From Roseateles chitinivorans (lineage in GTDB: Bacteria; Pseudomonadota; Gammaproteobacteria; Burkholderiales; Burkholderiaceae_C), in assembly GCF_002761755.1 (NCBI RefSeq), contig NZ_PEOG01000055.1, forward strand, positions 1 to 39,968: 39,968 nt of DNA, written 5' to 3'. The notes under the pieces were generated by a model. It was not told where the DNA came from. It did no database searches and worked only from the letters and a program-made list of their open reading frames with translations. The position numbers were made by a program, and so were the translations under genes. This document shows positions 7,660 to 16,244 of the stretch, one piece after another; the stretch's first letter is position 1, and each line of letters begins with the position of its first letter.

Positions 7660-8592
7660 TTGCAAAGCGCGCCCCAGACCCTCGTGATCATCGGCACCGG
7701 CGGGACGATCGCCGGCGCCTCTGGTAGCGCCACCGACAACGTCGGCTACAAGGCGGGTTCACTGTCGGTCGAGTCGCTGGTGGGGGCGGTGCCGGCGCTG
7801 GCGGCGCGGTCGCTGGAAGCCGAGCAGCTCGCGCAGCTGGACAGCAAGGACATGGACCACGCCACCTGGGCGCGCCTGGCGCGGCGCGTGCGCGAGCACC
7901 TGGACCGGCCCGAGGTCCGCGGCGTGGTGATCACCCACGGCACCGACACGCTCGAGGAAACCGCCTACCTGCTGCAGCGGGTGCTGGCGCCGGAGAAGCC
8001 GGTCGTGCTGACCGCCGCGATGCGTCCGGCGACGGCGATCCAGGCCGACGGTCCGCAGAACCTGCTGGATGCCGTGGCGGTCGCCGAGAGCGAAGGCGTG
8101 CGAGGCGTCATCGTCGTCGTGGCGGGCCAGGTCTGGTCCGGGCTCGAACTGCGCAAGTCGCACAGCTACCGGCTCGACGCCTTCGAGGCGGGGCCCGACG
8201 CCGGGCCGCTGGCCGTGGTGGAGGAGGGCGCCGTGCGGCGCTTCCGCGATTGGCCGGCGGGCGAAGCGCTCGGCGCGACGCTGTTGCCGGAGGATGCGAC
8301 CCAGTGGCCCTGGGTGGAGGTGCTCGGCAGCCATGCGGGCGCCGATGCGCGGTCGCTCGAGGCATGGCGGGCGGCCGGTCTTCAGGGGCTGGTGCTGGCC
8401 TGCACGGGCAACGGCACGGTGAACCGGGCGCTCGAGGCGCCGGTGCGGGCGCTCAAGCAGGCTGGCGTGCCGGTGTGGCGCACGACGCGCTGCGCGCAGG
8501 GCCGCATCGTCGGCGCCAAGGACGAGCCAGCCGCGGCGCTGTCGCCCTGGGCGGCGCGCGTCGAGCTGATGCTCAGCTTGTTGCAGCGCTGA
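7660..8592 (+). CDS. L-asparaginase (class II-type fold, cytoplasmic)
   Basis: A 310-residue enzyme hydrolysing L-asparagine to aspartate and ammonia. Both family threonine signatures are present: VIIGTGGTIAG near residue 10 and VITHGTDTLEETAY near residue 88. The TAAMRP segment follows them. No signal peptide is visible, so it should be cytoplasmic rather than the periplasmic high-affinity type. The start is TTG at 7660, 8 nt after AGGAG; there is no better ATG. The LexA box overlaps that ribosome-binding site, so the gene may be controlled by LexA together with divergent lexA. It converges on ohr, with a terminator-like hairpin between them. Confidence 0.92.
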   Translation: MQSAPQTLVIIGTGGTIAGASGSATDNVGYKAGSLSVESLVGAVPALAARSLEAEQLAQLDSKDMDHATWARLARRVREHLDRPEVRGVVITHGTDTLEETAYLLQRVLAPEKPVVLTAAMRPATAIQADGPQNLLDAVAVAESEGVRGVIVVVAGQVWSGLELRKSHSYRLDAFEAGPDAGPLAVVEEGAVRRFRDWPAGEALGATLLPEDATQWPWVEVLGSHAGADARSLEAWRAAGLQGLVLACTGNGTVNRALEAPVRALKQAGVPVWRTTRCAQGRIVGAKDEPAAALSPWAARVELMLSLLQR

Positions 8593-8660
8593 GCGAGGCC
8601 AGTCGCGACGGGACATGCTTGGCGAGTCGCGCCGCGCGATGCGTCGACGGAACCGTGAAT

Positions 8661-8692
8661 GAAAAAGAGCCGGCATGACCGGCGCTTTCTCT
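8661..8692. terminator. Bidirectional terminator between asparaginase and ohr
   Basis: An AAAAAGA tract, the inverted arms GCCGG (8669-8673) and CCGGC (8679-8683) around a 5-nt loop, and then TTTCTCTT give a hairpin with U-rich tails on both strands. It sits between two convergent genes. The stem is short, so efficiency is uncertain. Confidence 0.6.
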
Positions 8693-8729
8693 TGGCATGA
8701 ACCGACGGCGACGGCGCGTCGCCGCGTCC

Positions 8730-9164
8730 TCAGACGATCGTCAGCGTGACGTCGACATTGCCGCGGGTGGCGTTCGAGTATGGGCAGACCTCGTGGGCGT
8801 CGGCCACCAGCTTTTCCAGCTGCGCGCGGTCCATGCCCGGCACCGAGATCTTCATCGACACGGCGATGCCGAAGGCGCCCGGCTTGTTGGCGTGCGGGCC
8901 GATGCCGACCTCGCTGGTGATCGAGACCTCGGCCGGCAGGGCGACCTTGTTGCGCGCCGACACCGCCTTCATCGCGCCGATGAAGCAGGCGGAGTAGCCC
9001 GCGGCGAACAGTTGCTCGGGGTTGGTGCCGGCGCCGTCGTCGCCGCCCAGTGCCTTGGGCGTGGACAGCTGGACCTTCAGGCGGTCGTCGGACGATTGCG
9101 CGGTGCCTTGACGGCCGCCGGTGGCGGTGGCGGTGGCGGTGTAGAGGGCTTTTTCGATGGCCAT
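8730..9164 (-). CDS. ohr: Organic hydroperoxide resistance protein Ohr
   Basis: A 144-residue thiol peroxidase of the OsmC/Ohr family that reduces organic and fatty-acid hydroperoxides using lipoyl thiols. The catalytic pair is Cys60 (AAGYSACFIGA) and Cys127 (HEVCPYSNATRGN), and the family signature GGDDGAGTNPEQLFAAGY is complete. Ohr rather than OsmC is indicated by the VCPYSNATRGN segment. A full AAGGAG lies 7 nt before the ATG. It is the second gene of an ohrR-ohr operon with a 47-bp gap. Confidence 0.97.
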   Translation of the reverse strand: MAIEKALYTATATATGGRQGTAQSSDDRLKVQLSTPKALGGDDGAGTNPEQLFAAGYSACFIGAMKAVSARNKVALPAEVSITSEVGIGPHANKPGAFGIAVSMKISVPGMDRAQLEKLVADAHEVCPYSNATRGNVDVTLTIV

Positions 9165-9211
9165 GTGGGGCTCCTTGGTGGTGACAGGTGAGGGTGGGTG
9201 AAAGCGGAACG

Positions 9212-9766
9212 TCAGCGGCCGGGGCCGACGAGGTCGTTGTCGGCGGTGGCCGGATCGCGCGCCAGGTGCGTGAGCACGTTGCTGCGCAATTCATGCAGGC
9301 GCGTCGTGAGCGTCTGCAGCTCGGTGGGGCTGCAGGCGCTGGCGCAGGCCAGTTGTTCGGGAATGCCGACCGCCTGCTCGCGCAGCGCGCGGCCGGCGGC
9401 CGTCAGGTGGATTTCGACGCGGCGTTCGTCAGCCAGCGCGCGGCGGCGCTCGATCAGGCCGCCGGTCTCCAGCCGCTTGAGCAGCGGCGTGAGCGTGCCC
9501 GAGTCCAGGCTCAGCCGTTGTCCCAGGTCCGAGACGCTCAGGCCGTCCTGCTCCCACAGCACCAGCATCGCGAGGTACTGCGGATAGGTCAGGCCCAGCG
9601 GCGCCAGCAACGGCTTGTAGAGCTTGGTCATCGCCAGGGACGTCGAATACAGCGCGAAGCACAGCTGCACGTCCAGCTGCAGCCAGTCGGTGCCCGCGGG
9701 CATCGGCTGGGCGCGGACGGCAGCGGCGGTGCTGGCGTCTTGCGGGGAGGTGGTCGTCTTCGGCAT
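9212..9766 (-). CDS. ohrR: Organic-peroxide sensing MarR-family repressor OhrR
   Basis: A 184-residue MarR-type winged-helix repressor. The peroxide-sensing cysteine is Cys36 in LDVQLCFALYSTS. Further cysteines at 141 and 145 (ACASACSPTE) correspond to the resolving cysteine of the two-cysteine OhrR class known from Xanthomonas, so oxidation probably gives a disulfide. The tyrosines of the KLYKPLLAPLGLTYPQYLAML segment, which hydrogen-bond the sensor thiol in OhrR structures, are present. I chose the ATG at 9766; upstream in-frame codons lie in the operator region. An operator-like palindrome cluster lies just upstream at 9785-9805, and ohr follows on the same strand. Confidence 0.94.
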   Translation of the reverse strand: MPKTTTSPQDASTAAAVRAQPMPAGTDWLQLDVQLCFALYSTSLAMTKLYKPLLAPLGLTYPQYLAMLVLWEQDGLSVSDLGQRLSLDSGTLTPLLKRLETGGLIERRRALADERRVEIHLTAAGRALREQAVGIPEQLACASACSPTELQTLTTRLHELRSNVLTHLARDPATADNDLVGPGR

Positions 9767-9784
9767 GGGATGAACTGTAGCGAG

Positions 9785-9805
9785 CAATTCAATTGCGCAC
9801 AATTG
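9785..9805. promoter_or_regulatory. Candidate OhrR operator upstream of ohrR-ohr
   Basis: Three interleaved AATT palindromes occur within 21 bp: CAATTCAATTG (9785-9795) and CAATTG (9800-9805), the inner pair giving AATTGCGCACAATT (12 of 14 symmetric positions). This resembles the TACAATT-AATTGTA OhrR box of other bacteria and stands out in GC-rich DNA. It lies 19-39 bp before the ohrR start. Confidence 0.7.
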
Positions 9806-9910
9806 AAATGGTCTTTCATGCCGGTTGAGGCGAACTATCGGTGTGTCAGGCGTTGACCGCCAGCGCGGGAACAGGGGACGCGGCTTGGAACGCAGGGCCT
9901 CGATCGATGG

Positions 9911-9935
9911 CCCTCGCCCGCAGAGCGGGCGAGGG
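9911..9935 (-). terminator. Stem-loop after the ABC-F gene
   Basis: The arms CCCTCGCCCG (9911-9920) and CGGGCGAGGG (9926-9935) form a perfect 10-bp GC-rich stem with loop CAGAG, 14 bp beyond the stop of the leftward ABC-F gene. No U-run follows on that strand, so it may stabilise the 3' end or assist termination rather than act alone. Confidence 0.5.
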
Positions 9936-9949
9936 GCTTCAGCGCGGCG

Positions 9950-11977
9950 TCAGCCCGTCGACATGATCGCGTCGACCTGCTCGCTGAGCTCGAGCCAGCG
10001 CATCTCGGCTTCCTCCACCTCGTCGCCGATCGCCTTGAGCCGCTTGCCGGCCTCGGCGATCTGCGCGGGCGATTGGCCGGCGGCGGACAACTGCGCCTCG
10101 AGCGCGGCGCGCTCCTCGGTCCAGGCCTTCATGCGCGCGTCGATCTGCTCCATCTCCTTGCGCAGTGGACGCGTCTGCTCATTGAGCTTCTGACGTTGCT
10201 GGCCGGTGAGCTTGCGTTCCTCGCGCTTGACCGGCGCCGGGGCCGGCGTCGGCATCACCGCCACGGGCGTCGCTGCCGGCGCGGGGGTCGCGGCCGCGCT
10301 CGAAGCCGAAGCCGAACCGGACCCCGAACGCGCTGCCCGCAGCGCCTGCTTGGCTTCTTCCTTCGCCAGCTTGGCCGCTTCCTTGGACTGCTCCAGCAGC
10401 CAGCGCTGGTAGTCGTCCAGGTCGCCGTCGAAGGGCGCCAGCTTGCCATCGGCCACCAGCCAGAACTCGTCGCAGACCTCGCGCAGCAGCGCGCGGTCGT
10501 GGCTGACCAGCATGACGGTGCCCTCGAACTCGTTGAGCGCCATCGACAGCGCCTCGCGGGTCTGCAGGTCCAGATGGTTCGTGGGCTCGTCCAGCAGCAG
10601 CAGGTTGGGGCGCTGCCAGACCAGCATCGCCAGCACCAGCCGCGCCTTCTCGCCGCCGGACAGGCTGCCGACCTCCTGGTTCACCATGTCCCCGACGAAG
10701 CGGAACTGGCCCAGGAAGTCGCGCAGCTCCTGCTCGCGCGCGCCCGGGCTGACTTCCTTGGCCAGCCGGATCATGTGCATCAGCGGTCCCTCGTCGGGCC
10801 GCAGCACGTCCATCTCCTGCTGCGCGAAGTAGCCGATCGACAGGCCCTTGCCCTCGGTGATGGTGCCGCCCAGCGCGCGCTGCATGCGCGCCACCGTCTT
10901 CACGAAGGTCGACTTGCCCTGGCCGTTGGCGCCCAGGATGCCGAAGCGCTGGCCCGCGAGCACCGAGCGGTCGATGCCGCGCACGATGACCTTCTCGCCC
11001 TCGCTCGTGTCGTAGCCCACCGACACGGTGTCGAACATCAGCATCGGATTGGGCAGGTTCAGCGGCTCGCGGAACTCGAAGCTGAAGTCCGAGGCGGTCA
11101 GCACCGGCGCCAGCTTCTCCATGCGCTCCAGCGCCTTCACCCGGCTCTGCGCCTGCTTGGCCTTGCTGGCCTTGGCCTTGAAGCGGTCGATGAATTTCTG
11201 CAGGTGCGCCATGCGCTCCTGCTGCTTGTCGAAGGCCTGCTGCTGCTGGAGCATGCGCTCGGCGCGCATCGACTCGAAGGCGGTGTAGTTGCCGCCATAG
11301 CGATGCAGCTTGGCATCGTCCAGATGCAGCGTGACCTTGGTGATCGCGTCCAGGAACTCCCGGTCGTGGCTGATGACGATCAGCGTGCCTTCATAGCGCT
11401 GCAGCCAGGCTTCCAGCCAGACCAGCGCGTCCAGGTCCAGGTGGTTGGTCGGCTCGTCCAGCAGCATCAGGTCGGACGGGCACATCAGCGCGCGCGCCAG
11501 CTGCAGCCGCATGCGCCAGCCGCCGGAGAAGCTGTTCACCGGCGCGTCGACCTGCGTGCCCTTGAAGCCCAGGCCCATCAGCAGCGCCTGCGCGCGGGCC
11601 GGGGCGTCCAGGCTGCCGGCGTCCATCAGCTGCGCATAGGCATCGGCGATGGCATGGCCGTCGTCGGCCGCCTCCGCGTCGGCCAATGCCTGCCGCGCGG
11701 CCATCAGCCGGATGTCGCCCTCGAGCACGAACTCGGTGGCCGGCATGTCGGTCTCGGGCATGTGCTGCGCCACCTCGGCCAGCGCCCAGTGACGCGGGAT
11801 CTCGACATCGCCCTTGTCGCTGTGCAGCCGATCGGTCAGCAGCGCGAAGAGGCTGGACTTGCCCGCGCCGTTGCGGCCGACCAGGCCGACCTTCTCGCCG
11901 GGCTGCAGCACGACGCTCGCATCGTCCAGGACGACCTTGGTGCCGCGCCGCAGCACCACGTTGCGCAAGGTGATCAT
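9950..11977 (-). CDS. yheS: ABC-F family ATPase, YheS type
   Basis: A 675-residue soluble protein with two ABC ATPase cassettes and no membrane domain, the ABC-F plan of ribosome-associated translation factors. Walker A motifs are VGRNGAGKSS (near residue 35) and LGANGQGKST. Signature motifs are NSFSGGWRMRL and SLSGGEKARL, and Walker B is LLLDEPTNHLDL in both halves. The linker QERMAHLQKFIDRFKAKASKAKQ between cassettes is the inter-domain arm. Segment by segment it resembles E. coli YheS. A C-terminal Ala/Ser/Pro-rich stretch and a short coiled coil follow. The ATG at 11977 overlaps the prmB stop (ATGA); the open frame further upstream is run-through antisense to nothing real. Confidence 0.92.
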   Translation of the reverse strand: MITLRNVVLRRGTKVVLDDASVVLQPGEKVGLVGRNGAGKSSLFALLTDRLHSDKGDVEIPRHWALAEVAQHMPETDMPATEFVLEGDIRLMAARQALADAEAADDGHAIADAYAQLMDAGSLDAPARAQALLMGLGFKGTQVDAPVNSFSGGWRMRLQLARALMCPSDLMLLDEPTNHLDLDALVWLEAWLQRYEGTLIVISHDREFLDAITKVTLHLDDAKLHRYGGNYTAFESMRAERMLQQQQAFDKQQERMAHLQKFIDRFKAKASKAKQAQSRVKALERMEKLAPVLTASDFSFEFREPLNLPNPMLMFDTVSVGYDTSEGEKVIVRGIDRSVLAGQRFGILGANGQGKSTFVKTVARMQRALGGTITEGKGLSIGYFAQQEMDVLRPDEGPLMHMIRLAKEVSPGAREQELRDFLGQFRFVGDMVNQEVGSLSGGEKARLVLAMLVWQRPNLLLLDEPTNHLDLQTREALSMALNEFEGTVMLVSHDRALLREVCDEFWLVADGKLAPFDGDLDDYQRWLLEQSKEAAKLAKEEAKQALRAARSGSGSASASSAAATPAPAATPVAVMPTPAPAPVKREERKLTGQQRQKLNEQTRPLRKEMEQIDARMKAWTEERAALEAQLSAAGQSPAQIAEAGKRLKAIGDEVEEAEMRWLELSEQVDAIMSTG

Positions 11978-12867
11978 GCGGACGCTCCCTCGGCGCCGAA
12001 ACCGGCGGCCACCAGCGCCTCGCGCGTCACCAGCAATACCTGGTCCTCGCCGGCCGAGGTCTCGAGCCAGGCCGCTTCGAGCTGCGGGAAGGCAGCCTCG
12101 AAGAACGCGCGCTCGTTGCCGATCTCGAGGACCAGCACCGCATGAGCGCTCATCCGCGCCGGCGCGTCGGCCAGCAGGCGGCGGATGAAGTCCATGCCAT
12201 CGGCGCCGCCGGCCAGCGCGAGCTCGGGCTCGGCGCGGTATTCGTCGGGCAGCGCGGCCATTGAGGCGCTGTTGACGTAGGGCGGGTTGCACAAGATCAG
12301 GTCATATGCGCCCTGCGCCGGCTCCAGACCGTCGCCCTGCAGCAGTCGCACCCGATCGCCGAGCTGGTGGCGCTCGACGTTGATCGCCGCGACCGCGAGC
12401 GCGTCGGCGCTCAGGTCGATCGCGTCGACCGTCACGTCCGGCCAGGCCATCGCCGCCAGCACCGCCAGACTGCCGTTGCCGGTGCACAGGTCCAGCACGC
12501 GCGAGGTCTGGTCCGACAGCCAGGCATCGATGGTCGCGTCGGCGAGCAGCTCCGCGATGAAGCTGCGCGGCACGATGGCGCGCTCATCGACGTAGAAGGG
12601 CACGCCCTGCAGCCAGGCCTCGCGCGTCAGGTACGCGGCCGGCTTGCGGCTGGCGATGCGTTGCTCCACCAGGGCCTCGACCTTCTCGCGCCCGGCGTCG
12701 TCGACCGCCTCGTCCGCATGCGCGTCGAGGGCGTCCAGTGGCAGGTCCAGCGCCCACAGGCACAGCCAGGCGGCCTCGTCGAAGGCGTTCGTGGTGCCAT
12801 GCCCAAACGAAACGCCCGCCTCGGTGAGGCGGGCGGCCTGGGCCTCGATCAATTCCAACAGCGTCAC
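11974..12867 (-). CDS. prmB: Ribosomal protein uL3 glutamine N5-methyltransferase PrmB
   Basis: A 297-residue SAM-dependent methyltransferase that modifies a glutamine of ribosomal protein L3. The SAM-binding motif VLDLCTGNGSLAV is near residue 126 and the catalytic NPPY is in LILCNPPYVNSASM. The N-terminal helical domain with PAAYLTREAWLQGVPFYVDERAIVPRS is typical of PrmB rather than the release-factor enzyme PrmC. The start is GTG at 12867, overlapping the dapE stop (GTGA). Its own stop overlaps the ABC-F start (ATGA). Translation of dapE, prmB and the ABC-F gene is thus likely coupled, and the last two both act on the ribosome. Confidence 0.93.
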   Translation of the reverse strand: MTLLELIEAQAARLTEAGVSFGHGTTNAFDEAAWLCLWALDLPLDALDAHADEAVDDAGREKVEALVEQRIASRKPAAYLTREAWLQGVPFYVDERAIVPRSFIAELLADATIDAWLSDQTSRVLDLCTGNGSLAVLAAMAWPDVTVDAIDLSADALAVAAINVERHQLGDRVRLLQGDGLEPAQGAYDLILCNPPYVNSASMAALPDEYRAEPELALAGGADGMDFIRRLLADAPARMSAHAVLVLEIGNERAFFEAAFPQLEAAWLETSAGEDQVLLVTREALVAAGFGAEGASA

Positions 12868-14015
12868 AGCAGCAGATTCTCCAGGGTGCGGCGGTAGATG
12901 CGCGTCAGCGGCGCGATCTGGTCCAGCGGCACGTATTCGTCGATTTTGTGGATGCTCGCATTGAGCGGTCCGAATTCCACCACCTGCGGGCAGAGCTTGG
13001 CGATGAATCGCCCATCCGAGGTGCCGCCGGTCGTCGAGAGCTCGGTCTTCACACCGGTCTCGGCCTCGATGGCGGCGCCGATCGCCGCCGACAGCGCGCC
13101 CACCGGCGTCAGGAAGGGCTCGCCCGAGAGCGACCAGTCCAGCGTGTAGTCCAGGCCATGGCGCTCGAGCAGCGCATGCACGCGCTGGCGCAGCGTCTCG
13201 GGCGTCGATTCGGTCGAGAAGCGGAAGTTGAAGTCCACCGCCAGCTCGCCAGGGATCACATTGCCCACGCCGGTGCCGGCGGCGATGTTGGAGATCTGGA
13301 AGGTCGTCGGCGGGAAGTAGGCATTGCCGCCGTCCCACTCGGTCACCGCCAGTTCGGCCAGCGCCGGCGCGGCCTGGTGCACCGGATTGCGCGCCAGCTG
13401 CGGATAGGCGACGTGGCCCTGGATGCCGATCACCCGCAGCTTGCCCGACAGCGAGCCGCGGCGGCCGTTCTTGACCGTGTCGCCCAGACGCTCGACCGAG
13501 GTCGGCTCGCCGACGATGCAGTAGTCCAGCCGCTCGCCGCGCGCGCGCAGCCGTTCGACGCAGACGACGGTGCCGTCGCGCGCCGGGCCTTCCTCGTCGC
13601 TGGTCAGCAGGAAGGCGACGCTGCCCCGGTGGGCCGGATGCGCCGCGACGAAGGCCTCGGCCGCCACGACCATCGCCGCCAGCGAGGTCTTCATGTCCGC
13701 CGCGCCGCGCCCGTACAGGCGGCCGTCCCGCACCGTGGGCACGAAGGGATCGCTGGTCCACCGGGCCAGGTCGCCGGTGGGCACGACATCGGTGTGACCG
13801 GCGAAGACCAGCACCGGCGCATCGGCCTGGGCGCCACGGCGCACCGCCCACAGGTTGCTGACGCGGAAGTCGTCCGGGCCGCTGTCCATCCGTTCGAGCG
13901 CGAAGCCGGCCGCGGCCAGTCGCGCGCCGATCAGCTCGAGGCAGCCGGCGTCCTGCGGCGTCACCGACGCGCGGGCGATCAGCTGCTCGAGCAGCGCAAG
14001 GGTGTCGTCGTCCAT
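12864..14015 (-). CDS. dapE: Succinyl-diaminopimelate desuccinylase
   Basis: A 383-residue di-zinc M20-family amidohydrolase that releases succinate from N-succinyl-LL-diaminopimelate in the lysine/meso-DAP pathway. Metal ligands are visible in VLVFAGHTDVVPTGD, YGRGAADMKT, LLTSDEEGPARDGT, CIVGEPTS and, at the C-terminus, FGPLNASIHKIDEYV. The lid/dimer domain occupies the middle third. Length is normal. It follows dapC-dapD in the same direction with the pilus ATPase between, and its stop overlaps prmB by 4 bp. Confidence 0.97.
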   Translation of the reverse strand: MDDDTLALLEQLIARASVTPQDAGCLELIGARLAAAGFALERMDSGPDDFRVSNLWAVRRGAQADAPVLVFAGHTDVVPTGDLARWTSDPFVPTVRDGRLYGRGAADMKTSLAAMVVAAEAFVAAHPAHRGSVAFLLTSDEEGPARDGTVVCVERLRARGERLDYCIVGEPTSVERLGDTVKNGRRGSLSGKLRVIGIQGHVAYPQLARNPVHQAAPALAELAVTEWDGGNAYFPPTTFQISNIAAGTGVGNVIPGELAVDFNFRFSTESTPETLRQRVHALLERHGLDYTLDWSLSGEPFLTPVGALSAAIGAAIEAETGVKTELSTTGGTSDGRFIAKLCPQVVEFGPLNASIHKIDEYVPLDQIAPLTRIYRRTLENLLL

Positions 14016-14036
14016 GGGCTCAGGGGAGCGCCGAGG

Positions 14037-15203
14037 TCAACCCGGCTGCACGTCCAGCGTGATCGAGGTGAAGTTGGCGGTGTCCTCGGCCGGCTCTTCC
14101 TTCTTCGGCGCGCCCGGGCCGCCGGGCTTGACGCCGGGGCCGTCGTTCTGCAGACGCCAGAGCAGGTTGGTCGGCGAGTCGGCGAAGGCCAGGCCTTCCT
14201 CGCGGGTGATCGTGCCGTCGGTGATGAGGCGGGCGAAGTGCTCCTCGAAGCTCTGCGAGCCCTCGGCGATCGACTTCTCCATCGCCTCCTTGACGCCGGC
14301 GAAGTCGCCTTGCTCGATCAGCTCGGCGATCAGCTTGGTGTTGAGCAGGATCTCGGTGACCGGCACGCGGCCGCCGGCGGCGGCGCGCACCAGGCGCTGC
14401 GAGATCACCGCCTTCAGGCCGGCGCCCAGGTCGTTCAGCATCGCCGGACGGGACTCCGGCGTGTAGAACGACATGATCCGGTTGAGCGCGTGGTAGCTGT
14501 TGTTGCCGTGCAGCGTGGCCACCACCAGGTGGCCGGACAACGCGTAGGAGATCGCCGCGGTCATGGTCTCGCGATCGCGGATCTCGCCGATCAGGATGCA
14601 GTCCGGCGCCTGGCGCAGCGCGTTCTTCAGCGCGATCTGCAGCGAGGCGGTGTCGCGGCCGACCTCGCGCTGGTTGACCAGCGATCGCTTGTTGGTGAAC
14701 AGGTATTCCAGCGGATCCTCGATGGTGAGGATGTGGCCGGTCATCGTCTGGTTGCGGTGCTCCAGCATCGACGCGAGCGTGGTGCTCTTGCCGGTGCCGG
14801 TCGCGCCGACCATCAGGATCAGGCCCCGCTTCTCGGTGATCAGCTTGCCCAGGATGGGCGGCAGGCCCAGGCTGTCCAGCGTCGGGATCACATGCGGGAT
14901 GTGGCGGAACACCGCCGCGATCGAGCCGCGCTGGCGGAAGCCCGACAGCCGGAAGCTGCCGACCTTCGGGATGGAGACCGCCAGGTTCAGCTCGCCGTTG
15001 GCGTCCAGTTCGGCCAGGTGCTGCGGATCGATGACCTCGGAGATCAGCGCGCGCGGCTGCGCCGGCGTCAGCAGCTGATCCGACAGCTGGAGCATCTGCC
15101 CGTTGATCCGGATCAGCACCGGCATGTTGGCCGACAGGTAGGTGTCGGACGCGCCCTTCTCGGCCATCAGGCGCAGGATGCGCTCCATGTTTCCCGTGCT
15201 CAT
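14037..15203 (-). CDS. pilU: PilT/PilU family type IV pilus retraction ATPase
   Basis: A 388-residue hexameric secretion-type ATPase. Walker A is VGATGTGKSTT near residue 131. Other family motifs are the Asp box HILTIEDPLEYLF, Walker B LRQAPDCILIGEIRDRET, and the His box SGHLVVATLHGNN. The N-terminal PAS-like domain and the C-terminal FADSPTNLLWRLQ segment resemble PilU more than PilT, so I prefer PilU, a PilT-dependent accessory retraction motor. The ATG at 15203 has GGAAGGGA about 8 nt upstream; a TTG at 15218 is an alternative. It sits between dapD and dapE rather than beside another pil gene. Confidence 0.85.
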   Translation of the reverse strand: MSTGNMERILRLMAEKGASDTYLSANMPVLIRINGQMLQLSDQLLTPAQPRALISEVIDPQHLAELDANGELNLAVSIPKVGSFRLSGFRQRGSIAAVFRHIPHVIPTLDSLGLPPILGKLITEKRGLILMVGATGTGKSTTLASMLEHRNQTMTGHILTIEDPLEYLFTNKRSLVNQREVGRDTASLQIALKNALRQAPDCILIGEIRDRETMTAAISYALSGHLVVATLHGNNSYHALNRIMSFYTPESRPAMLNDLGAGLKAVISQRLVRAAAGGRVPVTEILLNTKLIAELIEQGDFAGVKEAMEKSIAEGSQSFEEHFARLITDGTITREEGLAFADSPTNLLWRLQNDGPGVKPGGPGAPKKEEPAEDTANFTSITLDVQPG

Positions 15204-15281
15204 CTCCGTCCCTTCCAAAGCGGATAGTTGGTTTTACCCAGCGGAGCCCTGAGGACTGGCTTTGCCAGGTTCACAGGCTCG

Positions 15282-15310
15282 CCCCCTCTTGAGGGGGCCG
15301 GCGAAGCCGG
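15282..15310. repeat. REP-like double palindrome in the dapD-pilU gap
   Basis: CCCCCTCTTGAGGGGG (15282-15297; 7-bp stem, 2-nt loop) is followed immediately by CCGGCGAAGCCGG (15298-15310; 5-bp stem, GAA loop) and a G-rich tail, TAGGGGGTGGGG, that can pair with the first arm. The layout of adjacent palindromes in an intergenic gap fits a dispersed REP-type element. Only one copy is present in this window. Confidence 0.55.
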
Positions 15311-15329
15311 TAGGGGGTGGGGTCCGATC

Positions 15330-16148
<819 letters not shown>

Positions 16149-16153
16149 GGTGC

Positions 16154-16244
16154 GGATCGTTCGGGGAAAGGGGTGGGAGCGGGTGAAGCGGATCGAGGCG
16201 GGCGGATCAGGCGGATCGGAGGGTCGGATCGGCGGGACCGGATC
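16154..16244. repeat. GGATC-rich spacer between dapC and dapD
   Basis: Six GGATC pentamers occur at 16154, 16190, 16204, 16213, 16226 and 16240, four of them within CGGATCGG/CGGATCAGG contexts. The density is far above the roughly one GATC per 256 bp expected by chance. No hairpin with a U-run is present. It may be a degenerate repeat array. Confidence 0.5.

Noticed and set aside
12868..13851. Apparent long N-terminal extension of prmB within dapE
   Set aside because: It is an off-frame shadow of dapE; GTG 12867 with a GTGA overlap gives a normal-length PrmB.
12948..15227. A 759-codon rightward frame over dapE and pilU
   Set aside because: It covers two well-identified leftward genes and their gap and has no domain signature.
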